This document shows, one piece after another, positions 43,581 to 52,842 of a stretch of 64,000 bases of DNA. Origin of the DNA: Ditylenchus dipsaci (Eukaryota; Nematoda; Chromadorea; Rhabditida; Anguinidae); contig SADC01001217.1 of NCBI GenBank assembly GCA_004194705.1, positions 186,001-250,000 of the forward strand. The letters run 5' to 3'. Within the stretch, counting starts at the first letter, position 1, and each line of letters begins with the position of its first letter. The position numbers and the translations under genes are program-made. The notes beneath the pieces were generated by a model. The model saw only the letters and a program-made list of their open reading frames with translations, was not told the origin of the DNA and did no database searches.

Positions 43581-44030
43581 TAATGTTGTTACACAAAAAG
43601 ATGTTGATGTTCGAGCAAAACGTAGATCAGGTAGAGATGGTGGCCGTGGCAACAATGGGCACAGCTCCTCTAGCGATGGAAACTCGAATGATGGGCGATC
43701 AATATCTGGTGATTCTGCGAGGGAAGGTGAGAGCAAGCCCGACAGCAAAAACAAAGGAATTGTCAAGGCTTTTATATCTGGTGGAGTATCCTTATTGGCA
43801 CTGGTATTGGGAGTTAGGCAGTGTGGAGTGGCTTTTTAGAACTACAAGCATGGCTAAACTCAAATGCAGCACTTGTTGGTTGGCTGACTTGTTGCTTAGG
43901 TGGAATGGTTCTTCTTATGGTCTTGTTGATTGCTTTATGGATGTGCATTCGCAACCGCATGCTACTTAGAAAAGAGCCGCTTTAAAGCGACGAAATTATG
44001 ACCTGGAAATGAGAATGCTCAATTTGCACG
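43581..44030 (+). CDS. Captured exon of a single-pass membrane protein
   Basis: After the acceptor AAATTCAG an open frame encodes a hydrophilic Gly/Ser/Asn/Asp-rich stretch (GRGNNGHSSSSDGNSNDG), a first hydrophobic segment (GGVSLLALVLGVRQCG), then, after one base missing from a T-run at 43832-43837, LELQAWLNSNAALVGWL and a strong membrane span (MVLLMVLLIALWMCI) with a basic tail (KRAALKRRN). The tail is repeated, diverged, in the other hAT-like copy at 17745-17880. It lies between hAT ends and is not a transposase, so it looks like a host gene fragment carried by the element. No family recognised. Confidence 0.5.
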
Positions 44031-44499
44031 CAAAACACTGATATTTATTATGATTATTGAAGTATTCTTACTGTGAACTATTTTAACCATGTATAGGTCG
44101 AAATACATATAAAAACTGTAAAAAACACTAAGGATCAGAAAACATAAAAAATTAGAAAAAACAAGAAAAATTTGACAAAAAATAAAAGGGCACATTTTGT
44201 CTTGAAAAAGGCACATTTTTCGGATAATGTGCCCTAAAAAGGGCACATAAATTTTGCGCCAAAAATATGTGCACTAAAAAAGGCACATTGTGTCCTTTTA
44301 GGGCACATACTTTTGTCAACTGTGAAAATAAAAAAAGGCACATTGTTACCCAAAAGGGTACATTTGTCGAACCCTGGTAATACCTCAAAATGCAGAGCGC
44401 TATCAGGGCTATATATTAAGCACAAAATTGTATATGAGTGATCACAGTTTCACAGCGATTTTTCTCTAAAGGCAACTCTTGGAAATCTTCAATTTTGAC

Positions 44500-44855
44500 C
44501 AGTGCTGTAAATATCGACACCGGCTAAACTTCAGGCACCTGTTTCTAAAATTTTTCATATTAATCAGTTCGGTGCCGCAAATATCGGCACCAGGCTGGGA
44601 GTTAAAAAATTTAATTTAAACTTTTCTACATAGCGGCATGGTGCCAAAGAAATTTATAAGGGATTTTTACGTCATATTTTCTTCGGCAACAGGCCGGTCC
44701 GATATGCAGAATGGTTTAAGTGATTAATCTTTTTCATTCCTAGCTCGAAGCAATGTCTGAGCCACCAAATGATCCGCAGCACCGGGCTGGGTAATATTAA
44801 TAACTGCTAGAAACAGGTGCCCGAAGTTCAGCCGCTGCCGAGATTTACAGCACTT
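44500..44855. mobile_element. hAT-type palindromic MITE, copy 2
   Basis: CAGTGCTGTAAATATCGAC and GCCGAGATTTACAGCACT(T) form the ends; the flanks are a perfect 8-bp duplication ATTTTGAC (44492-44499, 44856-44863). It is about 70-80 percent alike to 20285-20667 by eye. Confidence 0.8.
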
Positions 44856-44956
44856 ATTTTGACACTAAAATAGCTATAGCTTTGTGGAATATAGATGTTT
44901 GGTGTGATGAAGTTACCTTCTTCTAGCGTTCAGTTATATTATTTAAGTAATTTAGC

Positions 44957-45470
44957 TGACAAACACGGAAGAACTGGATGCGCAAAGTGTTTATGAAGGA
45001 AGACAGCCAGGGAGACGCCAAGCACAAGGATACGTTGAGATTACGGTAAGCATAATGGAAGCTCAGGTTTGTGCTATGAAGTATTGTTTTAATTAGATGT
45101 TTTATTCAGAATGTTCTACTGCAGTACTTATCGTCGGATGCAGTTCTTCTGAGGGATAAAGGATACAATAGAAAGATGTCTCGCCATCTTAAAAGAATTG
45201 ACCGTCTAATATGAATAGATTTTGTAGAGTACAGGTTGTTAGTTTTTATGCTCATAAATTTTTACAGAAAGTGTTCAGAAGAGTGCTGGATGATGATGAA
45301 GAGCATGTAGAAGCTGAACAAGAAGAAATTTTTCACCAAGCAGTTGCCGAAGTCGATCATCCGCCGGTGGACGTAGAAAATGTGTTGGAGTGAAGAAAAG
45401 ACTAATATTCACAAATTACTGTTATGTTTAACCATTTTCGTTGTTATTTTGTCTCTGGTCCAATAAAATG
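44957..45470 (+). CDS. Possible small three-exon gene with acidic C-terminus
   Basis: After TTTAG the frame LTNTEELDAQSVYEG reaches a GTAAGC donor at 45043; a second piece after TTATTCAG (45109) reads NVLLQYLSSDAVLLRDKGYN; a third after TTTTTACAG reads VFRRVLDDDEEHVEAEQEE to a TGA at 45394. AATAAA follows at about 45463. The middle donor is unclear and no start was fixed. It could be the tail of a transposase-like gene, since TGTATCGAGT repeats of an element follow. Not recognised. Confidence 0.25.
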
Positions 45471-45562
45471 TAAAAGAATATGATACTTCTATTACCGAAT
45501 TTTCTTTATGATTCAGTGACGATTAATAATTAAAGCAAGAAAGGCTAATATAACTCACAAAA

Positions 45563-45640
45563 AAAGTGTATCGAGTTGGTGTATCGAGTCGCAACTGTAT
45601 CGAGTTGGCGTATCGAGTCACAATGTGTATCGAGTCGTAT
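45563..45640. repeat. TGTATCGAGTTGG repeats
   Basis: Five imperfect copies of (T)GTATCGAGT(T/C) resemble the subterminal units of Tigger/pogo-type elements. Between 45641 and 46370 a short unknown frame (45781-45966, minus, YECTGAASC...) with a GT donor is the only other item; not assigned. Confidence 0.5.
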
Positions 45641-46580
45641 GTCAGTCCAACTTTCAATACCAGCGAAACAGCTGGTTTATACTCTTCTCCTGAAATTTTG
45701 GAGTGGCTTTTTTTATTTTCGTGCTGAATTTTTGCTAATCTTGTAGCTATTGAATTCCTCTACAAGTATTGACCAAGCACTTAGCAGTTATACACAGCTA
45801 TGACACACTTTCGATCCGCTGTGAGTGTAAATTTACCTGGTGAGAAAACTTTGAATTGTGCGTTAGATGCTGGTTGTCTAATTTTTTGAAGACAGCTAGC
45901 AGCTCCCGTACACTCATACGAAAGAGCAGATCCTAGCGGTCCTCTTGACGTATGCAATGCATACATGCGATTTCAATATGAGTGATGTCTGCCTCTCGAG
46001 AGATTCTTCAACTTTCCTAAAATGATGGTGGATTCAAAAGCGGTTATCAGGTTACTTAATCACATCCAAACACCCATACTCCTATAAAAAAATGATCGGC
46101 GTAAAATTTTTGCACGAGATCGTCCACTTGTCCCGGTCAAGCTTTCTCGTGTCAAAAAACTACCATTAAAGCTCTTCTAATTTTTTAATTCCGCTCAAGA
46201 CAATAACCATTCACATTTGAAAATCAAATACTCATTGTCTTGAGCTGAATTCAAAATTTGATAATGACGCTGGGTAGAGATGGGGACAAACAATATATCG
46301 ATATTGAAATAGTATTGGAGTAATGGGTCAAACAAAGGCGTTAATATTGGTACTGTGATATTGGTTGGTGGGCTCTAGGTGAATTCATCCAAGGTGAATT
46401 CATCCAAGGTGAATTCATCCAAAGGTGAATTCATCCAACGGTACCGTTCACCGCGGTGAATTCATCCAATTTTTTGTCCCGACACGATTTCTTTTTAAAT
46501 ACGGTATGAAATTCTGTTTTCTCGTCAGTGTTTGTGTTGTTGCATTGTTTGTTGCGGTTGTTCGTGTTTTTTTATGATCT

Positions 46581-46819
46581 CTTTAAAGGGGCATAGCCGT
46601 GCCCGACACGGAGAAAAGGCCAGCACTATTTTTTCTTTCTAGATCAAGTTTTACATGCGTTTTTATCCACATTTTTTAAAGTTTTCTTTCAAGTTTTTTA
46701 AACTATTATAAGGTCATCAATATTAGATTTGTCGCAAAACGGGTGAAAAATGGGCGATTCAAAAAAAATTGCTGGTCCAGGCCTTAACTTTTTTGAAATG
46801 CACGGGTATGCTCTTTTAA
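46581..46819. mobile_element. MITE of the TTTAAAGGGGCAT family
   Basis: CTTTAAAGGGGCATAGCCGT and ACGGGTATGCTCTTTTAA are inverted ends; it is the short relative of 7599-8013, in opposite orientation. Confidence 0.65.
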
Positions 46820-47071
46820 TTTATTCACTAGAAAAGGCGCTCCGGCCAAAAGCCGGTGCTACAACTTTTGGTGCCACATGTGCCTTAACCGGGAAACGGT
46901 AAATTCGCTGACAGTAAATTCGCCGACAGTAAATTCGCCGATACGAATTCGCCGACAGGTAAATTCGCCGACAACCTTTCAATTTCTCACTAGGGTACGT
47001 GGTTATGCTTGAATACACTAAAAATATAAGATTTGAACATAGTTTTTTAACTGGGGGTAACTGGGCAAAAA

Positions 47072-47562
47072 TAAGGTATGCGCCCGAGTGGGTTCGAATT
47101 AGCAACCTCTACATCACCCCTTAGAATCGCTCAGGACTCCATCCGTAGTGACCAAACCAAGTGGTCGTCCACTTGGATCGAAAATTCTTTTTTATGTTTT
47201 TGGGTTCCAAAACAACTTATCTGCACTAATTTCACTATGCTGAAGATGGTTTGACAGTGGTAAAATCACGTTTTATCGATAAATTTTTGAGTTATTGCCA
47301 ACGATTGATTTATCAAAATCAATAGTTAGCAAAAACTCAAAAATTTATCAATAAAACGTGATTTTACCACTGTCAAACCATCTTCAGCATAGTGAAATTA
47401 GTGCAGATAAGTTGTTTTGGAACCCAAAAACATAAAAAAAGAATTTTCGATCCAAGTGGACGACCACTTGGTTTGGTTTGGTCACACTGGATGATGGGAT
47501 TCTTAGTGATTCTGGGGTGATGTAGAGGTTGCTGGTTCGCATCCACCTGGGCGCATACCTTT
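47072..47562. mobile_element. Innermost palindromic MITE
   Basis: Arms of about 200 bp run from GGTATGCGCCCGAGTGGG to its inverse at 47560 and include GTGACCAAACCAAGTGGTCG and TTTGACAGTGGTAAAATCACG. The inner half is the same palindrome found at 29873-30213 and 30640-30985. Confidence 0.7.
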
Positions 47563-47609
47563 TTTTTACCATAGTTTAAGATATAAAAAGACAAGCGTTT
47601 GACTTTTCA

Positions 47610-47900
47610 GGTCCTCTGGGTGATTATACCCCTACTCTGGAGTTACCTGGATATCAACCTGTCCACGTGGTACCCGTCCCAGGTTGGATTTTGGGTAGGT
47701 GAAATCGCGTTTTTGGTTGTATCAAGCATAATTCCTCACACAATTTTAAGTTCGAAAAATGGTTTATTTTTTATTCTTGAAAAATTTCAATTATTTAGGC
47801 CATCCACGCGGATATCCACCTGACCAGGAGGTACCCACCGCACTTTTCGGGGTTTGCGTGAGTGAAATATTCATTTTGGTCCTAAAAAACCTAATTGGTA
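47610..47900 (+). repeat. Satellite units related to 24655-25112
   Basis: Two units carry GGTGATTATACCCC/GGATATCCACCTGACCAGG and GAAATCGC with TGGTTTATTTT. They lie inside the inner nested element, which may have spread them. Confidence 0.6.
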
Positions 47901-48984
47901 AAGTACCCCAATATAAAATATTTCACCTTACTTTACACCTGGTTTCAGTTTTGACTACACCTTTCTATAACCTACAGATGGGATCGTTACCGAGGGTGTA
48001 GCTCGTAGAGAAGATTGACTTAGTACTTCGGTTCTAAGAAATATCAGTTTTGGTATAATCATTGGTATAGTTGTCGGCGAATTTACCTGTCGGCGAATTC
48101 GTGTCGGCGAATTTACCTAGAGCCGCCTTAGCCCGGTTAGCGCCCACCCCCCCCCCCCCCTGGATGCGTGCTTGCTCCTGGGCACTCGCTTCTAGGTACT
48201 ACCTCTTTAGTACTGCCTCTTAGTACCCCTACTTGAGACACTCATCTGAGTGCCACTACCTGAATAACTACGTGTTGGGCATGACGACCTGGGTGACGCT
48301 ACCTGGATAAATGTATGTTCACATCTGGGTACCACTTCCTTCGTAGTCCCATCTCGGTATCCTCTCCTGGATACTCCCTGTTGGTGTCGCAGCTGCATTG
48401 TCGCTTTTCGTTAAGTGTTTACGGTTTGGGCCAAATACGGATGGTTCGGGTGTACCACGTGGTGTAGGGTCCATCCTGGTGCTTCGTCGTCCATCCTAAC
48501 GGTACAAGTTATTCACATGGTTCAAGGGCCATTTTGGTGGTTCGGGTGCATTTTCGTGGATCTTGGTCTATCATGGTGGTTGGGCCATAGCTACTATACC
48601 TGCGCTCTTATGAAAAATTGTATAAAAAAAATGTTAGAATTGTATAAATTGGTTGGTTGTAATGTCAATAGAATAGGCGGAACGAAAAATATTTAAAGAA
48701 AACGTGTCAAGACAAAAAATTGGATGAATTCACCGTTGGATGAATTCACCTTTGGATTAATTCACCTTTGGATGAATTCACCTTGGATGAATTCACCGTC
48801 GCCCGGTTGGTGTGCTTCAAAAATATCGGTATTAGGTTTAGCGAAAATATTGGGCGCTAAATAATGAATTTTTTTCCGATAGAAATTTTAAATTTTCACT
48901 CATATTTCTTCATTTTTCGTCCAATAGATGACATTAAACAAATTTTATTTATTATTCCATTGATGTACTTAAATTGTCTTTTTG

Positions 48985-49135
48985 ACCCTAGTAGCGAATA
49001 CCCCCCCTCCCCAACGATTTTCATCTTTTCTACTTAAGTAAAAAGTACCCAAATTTATGTCCCAGACCCCGGAAAATATGCGTAAACCAGGGCTCTGAAA
49101 TCGAAATTTTGAAATAAAGGACATTTTCGTAAAAT
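48985..49135 (-). repeat. Dispersed repeat, copy 2 of 2
   Basis: Inverted copy of 9905-10065 (GACCCTAGTAGCGAATA, TTTACTTAAGTAAAAAG, CCCCGGAAAATATGCGTAAA). It is followed by AAATAAAGGACATTT repeats to about 49275. No gene is visible from 49276 to 49990. Confidence 0.55.
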
Positions 49136-50049
49136 AAAGGACATTTGGTCAAAAAGTGCCATTTTATCCAGTGCTTATTGATTTTTGAAGAACAAAAATA
49201 AAGATTTGACCTAAAATCTCAAAAATTCTAAAGATTTCGGATCTCAAATAAAGGACAAATCTTTAAATAAAGGACGTTTCCGAGCCCTGCCGTGATTTTG
49301 TGGCCCTAATTTTCGTTTCTTTAGGCCAAAACAACAGTTTCAGTGTGTTACTAAATCGAGATTGGACTGAATTAGGATCTTTTTTTAAATTTTTCGGTGA
49401 ATGAATAGACTTTTGCATTAAGTAATGGGCAATATATTGGGATCCACAACTTTGAAATATTGGTATTGGATTTGGAGAGGGCCAAAAAATATTAGTATTA
49501 GTATACCAATTCACCTATTCACCCCTCTTCTAATGCTTCAGAATGGTCGAGCATAGCTTGAAGGGGCAAAATAAGATTTATGCTTAACATTTTAACGACT
49601 TCGGCGCTAAGGGTTTGAAAAGATGAGCGCACAGTCTCCAATTACTGCACAGTCTCTAATAGCCGCACACTAATACTTTTGTAAACAAATAAATGTGTTT
49701 AAAAAATGTGTGAAAGGCACATCTGAAAGCCAAGACGCAGAGCTACAACAAAAAAAATTAAGCTCGAAAGGTTAGAAAAATTACCGAGAACCGAATCTTC
49801 AAAGTTGTGGTACTAAATCGGTACCTCTCGGCACAAATGATTTATTTTTCTTGACTAAATATATTAGATATTTGATTAAATATCTAGATTTTTCTAGAAC
49901 ATATTGCTGCTTCGATTTTCTCCATAATTAAGGGGATGAAAAATATTTTTACGGTATAAAAATTGGTAGTTTACGGGCAAAACTTTTTTTGGACTCCATT
50001 AGAGGAAATACAGTACTTAAAGGAGGGGAAAAGCCATTTGGGTTTGAAA

Positions 50050-50150
50050 AAGTGGCCTCGGCGGCGCAGTGCGTAAGCGTTTGTGTTTTTTGGCCCAAAA
50101 TGGTGAGCAGGTTTGATCCCAGGCGGTGGCACGCTATTTGTTTTTGTCTT
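50050..50150 (+). repeat. tRNA-derived SINE-like segment
   Basis: GGCGGCGCAGTGCGTAAGCG fits a tRNA A box and, about 40 bases on, GGTTTGATCCC fits a B box. The arms do not pair as a working tRNA. It is bracketed by direct copies of ATTAGAGGAAATAC(A/G)GTACTTAAA (49999 and 50219), the end of the TACCGTATTTCC MITE family. Confidence 0.5.
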
Positions 50151-50591
50151 TGGCCAATTTTAGAAGTAATTAGACTTTTTCGATGCCAGATATTGGCGGG
50201 GGTCGGGGAGGGGACTCTATTAGAGGAAATACGGTACTTAAATGAAAATTCTAGCAAACTTAAAAAAAAATCTATGTTTATCATATATTTTTTGGCGTGA
50301 ATAGTGAGATATACTATGTATATCAGGGCGAACAGATGCGCTCTGTGCTTTTCTTAACTCCATCCAAACACCAAAAACAGGCAGCCAAGCACACAACATT
50401 TTCGGTACACTTTTTCTGCTTCTCTAGCAATTTCTCTAGTAGCTATCTTTTCAAGCAGAGTTTGTGTTTAAAAAAAAGACAAGGCAAGGCTTAGACGATT
50501 CAATGCGACAATCTTTTCATCGCTCTCGCTAGGTGCTTGTACAAGAGCTTGACCCAGTTTTTTTTGCTTTTGAAGACGGTACTCATGTCGT

Positions 50592-51345
50592 TTAGTCCGC
50601 CCCCCCCTTTTTTTTAATATTTTTCGATTTTTTTAGTTCTTTAGTTATATTTTCTAGACAACATAGCCTGTTCTCTTTCACTTTTTTACAGGTATCACAA
50701 GTATTACATGATATTACAGATATTACATGATATTGCATAACATCATATAACTCCTTGACTTGTTTCCAGAAATAATAGAGAGAATCAGGCCCAGCAAATT
50801 TCTTCATCCATAGAAATTCCAAGATGTATTCTTCGAATATTTCTCCTCTTTGGGTGCCATATCTTTCTAGATTTGCATGCTTAAACTTTTGCCAAGTTCT
50901 TTCGATGGACTGCGTGTACCTCTGGATCGACAAAGTTGAGGCTGTGATCTTTCTAATATACGACATACATATGTAAAGTGAAATCTAGGCAACACTAAAA
51001 TGACAAACTGTCAAATGGTGATATTCCGGATAAAGTCTAATGCCTTGGTAGGCTTTCCACCCATCTGAGATAACTGTAGATCCCGGTAACACGAATCCCT
51101 CAATCAGACCATCAAGAGATGTAACTGGAACTATGAAGCACTTTTGATTATTCCCACGCTCTACCCCTCCGAAATACCTTAAAGATCAATGGGGATTCTT
51201 CCTTTCTGATATTTACTTCTACTAAGACAGTCTCGTTGATTTCAACGATCTTGCCAAGGCCACCAATTTTCACCGGATTGCGACGGAAGTATCTACGCAC
51301 ACATCGCGGAACCACTTACGGTAATGAGTACGAGTATGGGAACCG
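50592..51345 (-). CDS. ISXO2-like transposase, catalytic part (broken)
   Basis: The minus strand reads RRNPVKIGGLGKIVEINE, GVERGNNQKCFIVPVTSLDG, PGSTVISDGWKAYQG, HHLTVCHF, an intron-like gap, then QSIERTWQKFKHANL and YILEFLWMKKF to a stop 14 nt from the element end. This is the DDE order of the ISXO2/Merlin family: second Asp in ISDGW and the Glu in ILEFLW are present, but the first acidic residue, usually Asp in EIDES, reads Asn (EINE). Frame changes occur near 51220-51240 and 50900. The N-terminal zinc ribbon is at 52467-52736, cut off by the inserted element. Confidence 0.8.
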
Positions 51346-51642
51346 ATTGTAGTACCTATGTGAAATCAAACAAGCATTTAAGCATTCTTCAAATTGCTGA
51401 AGGACCATGAAACTTGATAAGCACAGCAATTCGGAAATTTTGAATTCGCGCGGGACCACCCTAATTTTGTCAATAATGTTTTCGAATTGTTTTTTGTTTG
51501 TATGTAAAAAATTTTCAAAATAAAGAACCGGTTACTAGTCGAGCCCAAAATTGCTCGACATTGCCAGATCGGACGACTAATCCGACTTATGCTGCACCAT
51601 AATTATTTCTATGAGTCCATGTTAAAAACTTACCCATAAATA

Positions 51643-52207
51643 CAGGGTGGCGCGTGAATTTTCGCCATAACTTTTTTATTTTCAAAGATTTTGACGAGAT
51701 CTTTTTTTAAAAGAAAGCTTAATAAATGAGAAAGCGAATGATACCAAACATGCTTATTTTTGTTGCTGAGATCGTTTTTAAAAATGTGTTTATTAAAATG
51801 TTAATTTTTCCTTCTATTAGGCCATGGTTTACACAGCTCAAGAGAAAGCCAAGTGCGTCGAGTGGTTCATAGAAGAAGGGAAAAGCGTCGCAGCGTTCAG
51901 CGTTCGATACCGAAGGGAGCTAGGAATTTATGCAAAGGTGCCAAAGCGAGACACAATTATGGATTGGTGCACAAAGTTCAAAGGGCAAGTGAATGGAAAG
52001 TCTGTCGAAGAAGAATATTAAGTGAAATCGTTGTTATTTTTGTCTGATGTTGTTGAGTGTGTTCAAATAAAGTTTTCACCGCAAGTTTGGTATCATTCGC
52101 TTTCTCATCTATTCAGCTTTCTTTTTAAAAAAAGGTCTCGTCAAAATCTTTGAAAATAAAAAAGTTATGGCAAAAATTCATTCACCAGTTTACGTTGCGC
52201 CACCCTG
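51643..52207. mobile_element. TA-flanked element with CAGGGTGGCGC ends
   Basis: CAGGGTGGCGCGTGAATTTT and its inverse (with a 13-bp insertion) are the ends, each bordered by TA. Arms continue with AAAGATTTTGACGAGA and ATGAGAAAGCGAATGATACC. The middle encodes the short HTH protein below. Confidence 0.75.
51824..52021 (+). CDS. Short HTH-only protein of a transposon
   Basis: A 65-codon frame starts MVYTAQEKAKCVEWFIEEG and continues FSVRYRRELG...KRDTIMDWCTKFK. This is the DUF4817-like helix-turn-helix found at the N-terminus of some mariner/IS630-type proteins (entry, repeated basic helix, R-x-T-I-x-x-W). It ends KSVEEEY without any DDE domain. It could bind the element ends and act as a repressor, or be the remainder of a deleted transposase. 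Confidence 0.55.
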   Translation: MVYTAQEKAKCVEWFIEEGKSVAAFSVRYRRELGIYAKVPKRDTIMDWCTKFKGQVNGKSVEEEY

Positions 52208-52466
52208 TAAAATTCAAATTTTCAATGCACACAAAAAAATTAATTCAAAAACATTATGGACAAAATTAGGGTGGTCCCGCGCGAATTCGAATTCCGCAAA
52301 TTGCTGTGCTTATGAAGTTTCATGGTCCTGTAAATAACGCATTTAAACTATCTTGGCGACTAAATTCATGCTCAAGAAAAGAATCGCTAGTGAGCCCATG
52401 GACCCAATAGTAGGATAGTAAGAACAACTAAATTATAACGATGCATAAAATATTGACAACAGAGAG

Positions 52467-52736
52467 TTATGAAAGTACTTCTTTCATTGACAGATGTGCT
52501 CCTTCGAATATTCTATCATGCAGAAACCCAACTTCTTTCTTGCATCTTTTGCGGTCGCAAGGGAAATATTGCTTGCTATTAGATCTTCTTCTATAGCGCA
52601 TGGGATTACCGCAGGCACACAGACGCATAGAAGAAAGAACACCGAGAAGCTGAAGCCACTCTTGAAATTCATTGTCATTCTTCCGGTGCACAAAAGGTAG
52701 TGACTGATAAAGATTGAGCCTGCGGAGGAAGTCCAT
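52467..52736 (-). CDS. ISXO2-like transposase, N-terminal zinc-ribbon exon
   Basis: Eighty-nine codons read EFQEWLQLLGVL, then CACGNPMRYRRR...FPCDRKRCKKEVGF and HDRIFEGAHLSM, the usual C-x-C-G...C-x4-C zinc ribbon and following helix of ISXO2/Merlin transposases. It belongs with 50592-51345 and is separated from it by the insertion at 51401-52329. Confidence 0.75.
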   Translation of the reverse strand: MDFLRRLNLYQSLPFVHRKNDNEFQEWLQLLGVLSSMRLCACGNPMRYRRRSNSKQYFPCDRKRCKKEVGFLHDRIFEGAHLSMKEVLS

Positions 52737-52842
52737 TGCTTAAAAGATCAACCAAAAAATGCAGTTGAAAATTAATTTGCTCAACAACAAAAATATTGAA
52801 AATATTAAAAATGGGGGTGGGGGACTAAACGACATGAGTGCC

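Larger units (their letters stand above)
40695..44376. mobile_element. hAT-like element copy 2 with captured gene and nested Tigger
   Basis: Ends CAGGGTTCGACAAATGTG and inverse are flanked by a perfect 8-bp duplication, GTAATACC (40687-40694, 44377-44384). Subterminal GTGCCCT/AGGGCAC palindromes and about 450 bp at each side match copy 1 at 16630-18131. Internally it carries a Tigger/pogo transposase (41579-42815) with TIR-like repeats to 43031, and an exon of a membrane protein (43581-44030). No hAT transposase is present, so movement would need one from elsewhere. Confidence 0.85.
46890..48124. mobile_element. Inner element with ATTCGCCGACAGTAA arrays
   Basis: Five units of (AC)AGTAAATTCGCCG at the left are matched by inverted units at 48068-48115, closing with TTTACCTAGAGCC. 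The right end reads, inverted, GGCTCTAGGTAAATTC, which is the same end as the outer element (GGCTCTAGGTGAATTC). Flanks GCCTTAAC and GCCTTAGC agree at 7 of 8 bases. So two members of one family with different tandem units are nested. Confidence 0.7.
46371..48804. mobile_element. Outer nested element with GGTGAATTCATCCAA arrays
   Basis: GGCTCTAGGTGAATTCATCC begins five to six tandem 15-bp units at the left; the inverted array ends the element at the right. The flanks are identical 8-bp sequences GGTTGGTG (46363-46370, 48805-48812). No transposase is encoded. It contains a second element of the same design (46890-48124), a MITE (46581-46819) and satellite units (47610-47900). Confidence 0.8.
51401..52329. 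mobile_element. Inverted-repeat element inside the Merlin transposon
   Basis: AGGACCATGAAACTTGATAA...GAATTCGCGCGGGACCACCC at the left is inverted at the right (GGGTGGTCCCGCGCGAATTC...CATGGTCCT). Next to the left arm lies CTAGTCGAGCCC and AGATCGGAC, tying it to the family at 13030 and 58710. Confidence 0.75.
50578..52842. mobile_element. Merlin-like DNA transposon, interrupted
   Basis: GGTACTCATGTCGTTTAGTC followed by a C-run at the left, and a G-run followed by GACTAAACGACATGAGTGCC at the right, are inverted ends; GAAGAC flanks both sides as a short duplication. It encodes an ISXO2-type transposase on the minus strand, the hallmark of eukaryotic Merlin elements. A second element (51401-52329) sits inside it and a third (51643-52207) inside that. 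Confidence 0.8.

Noticed and set aside
49949..50300. Mirror frames of 103-111 codons
   Set aside because: Cover the SINE-like segment and MITE ends; no family signs.
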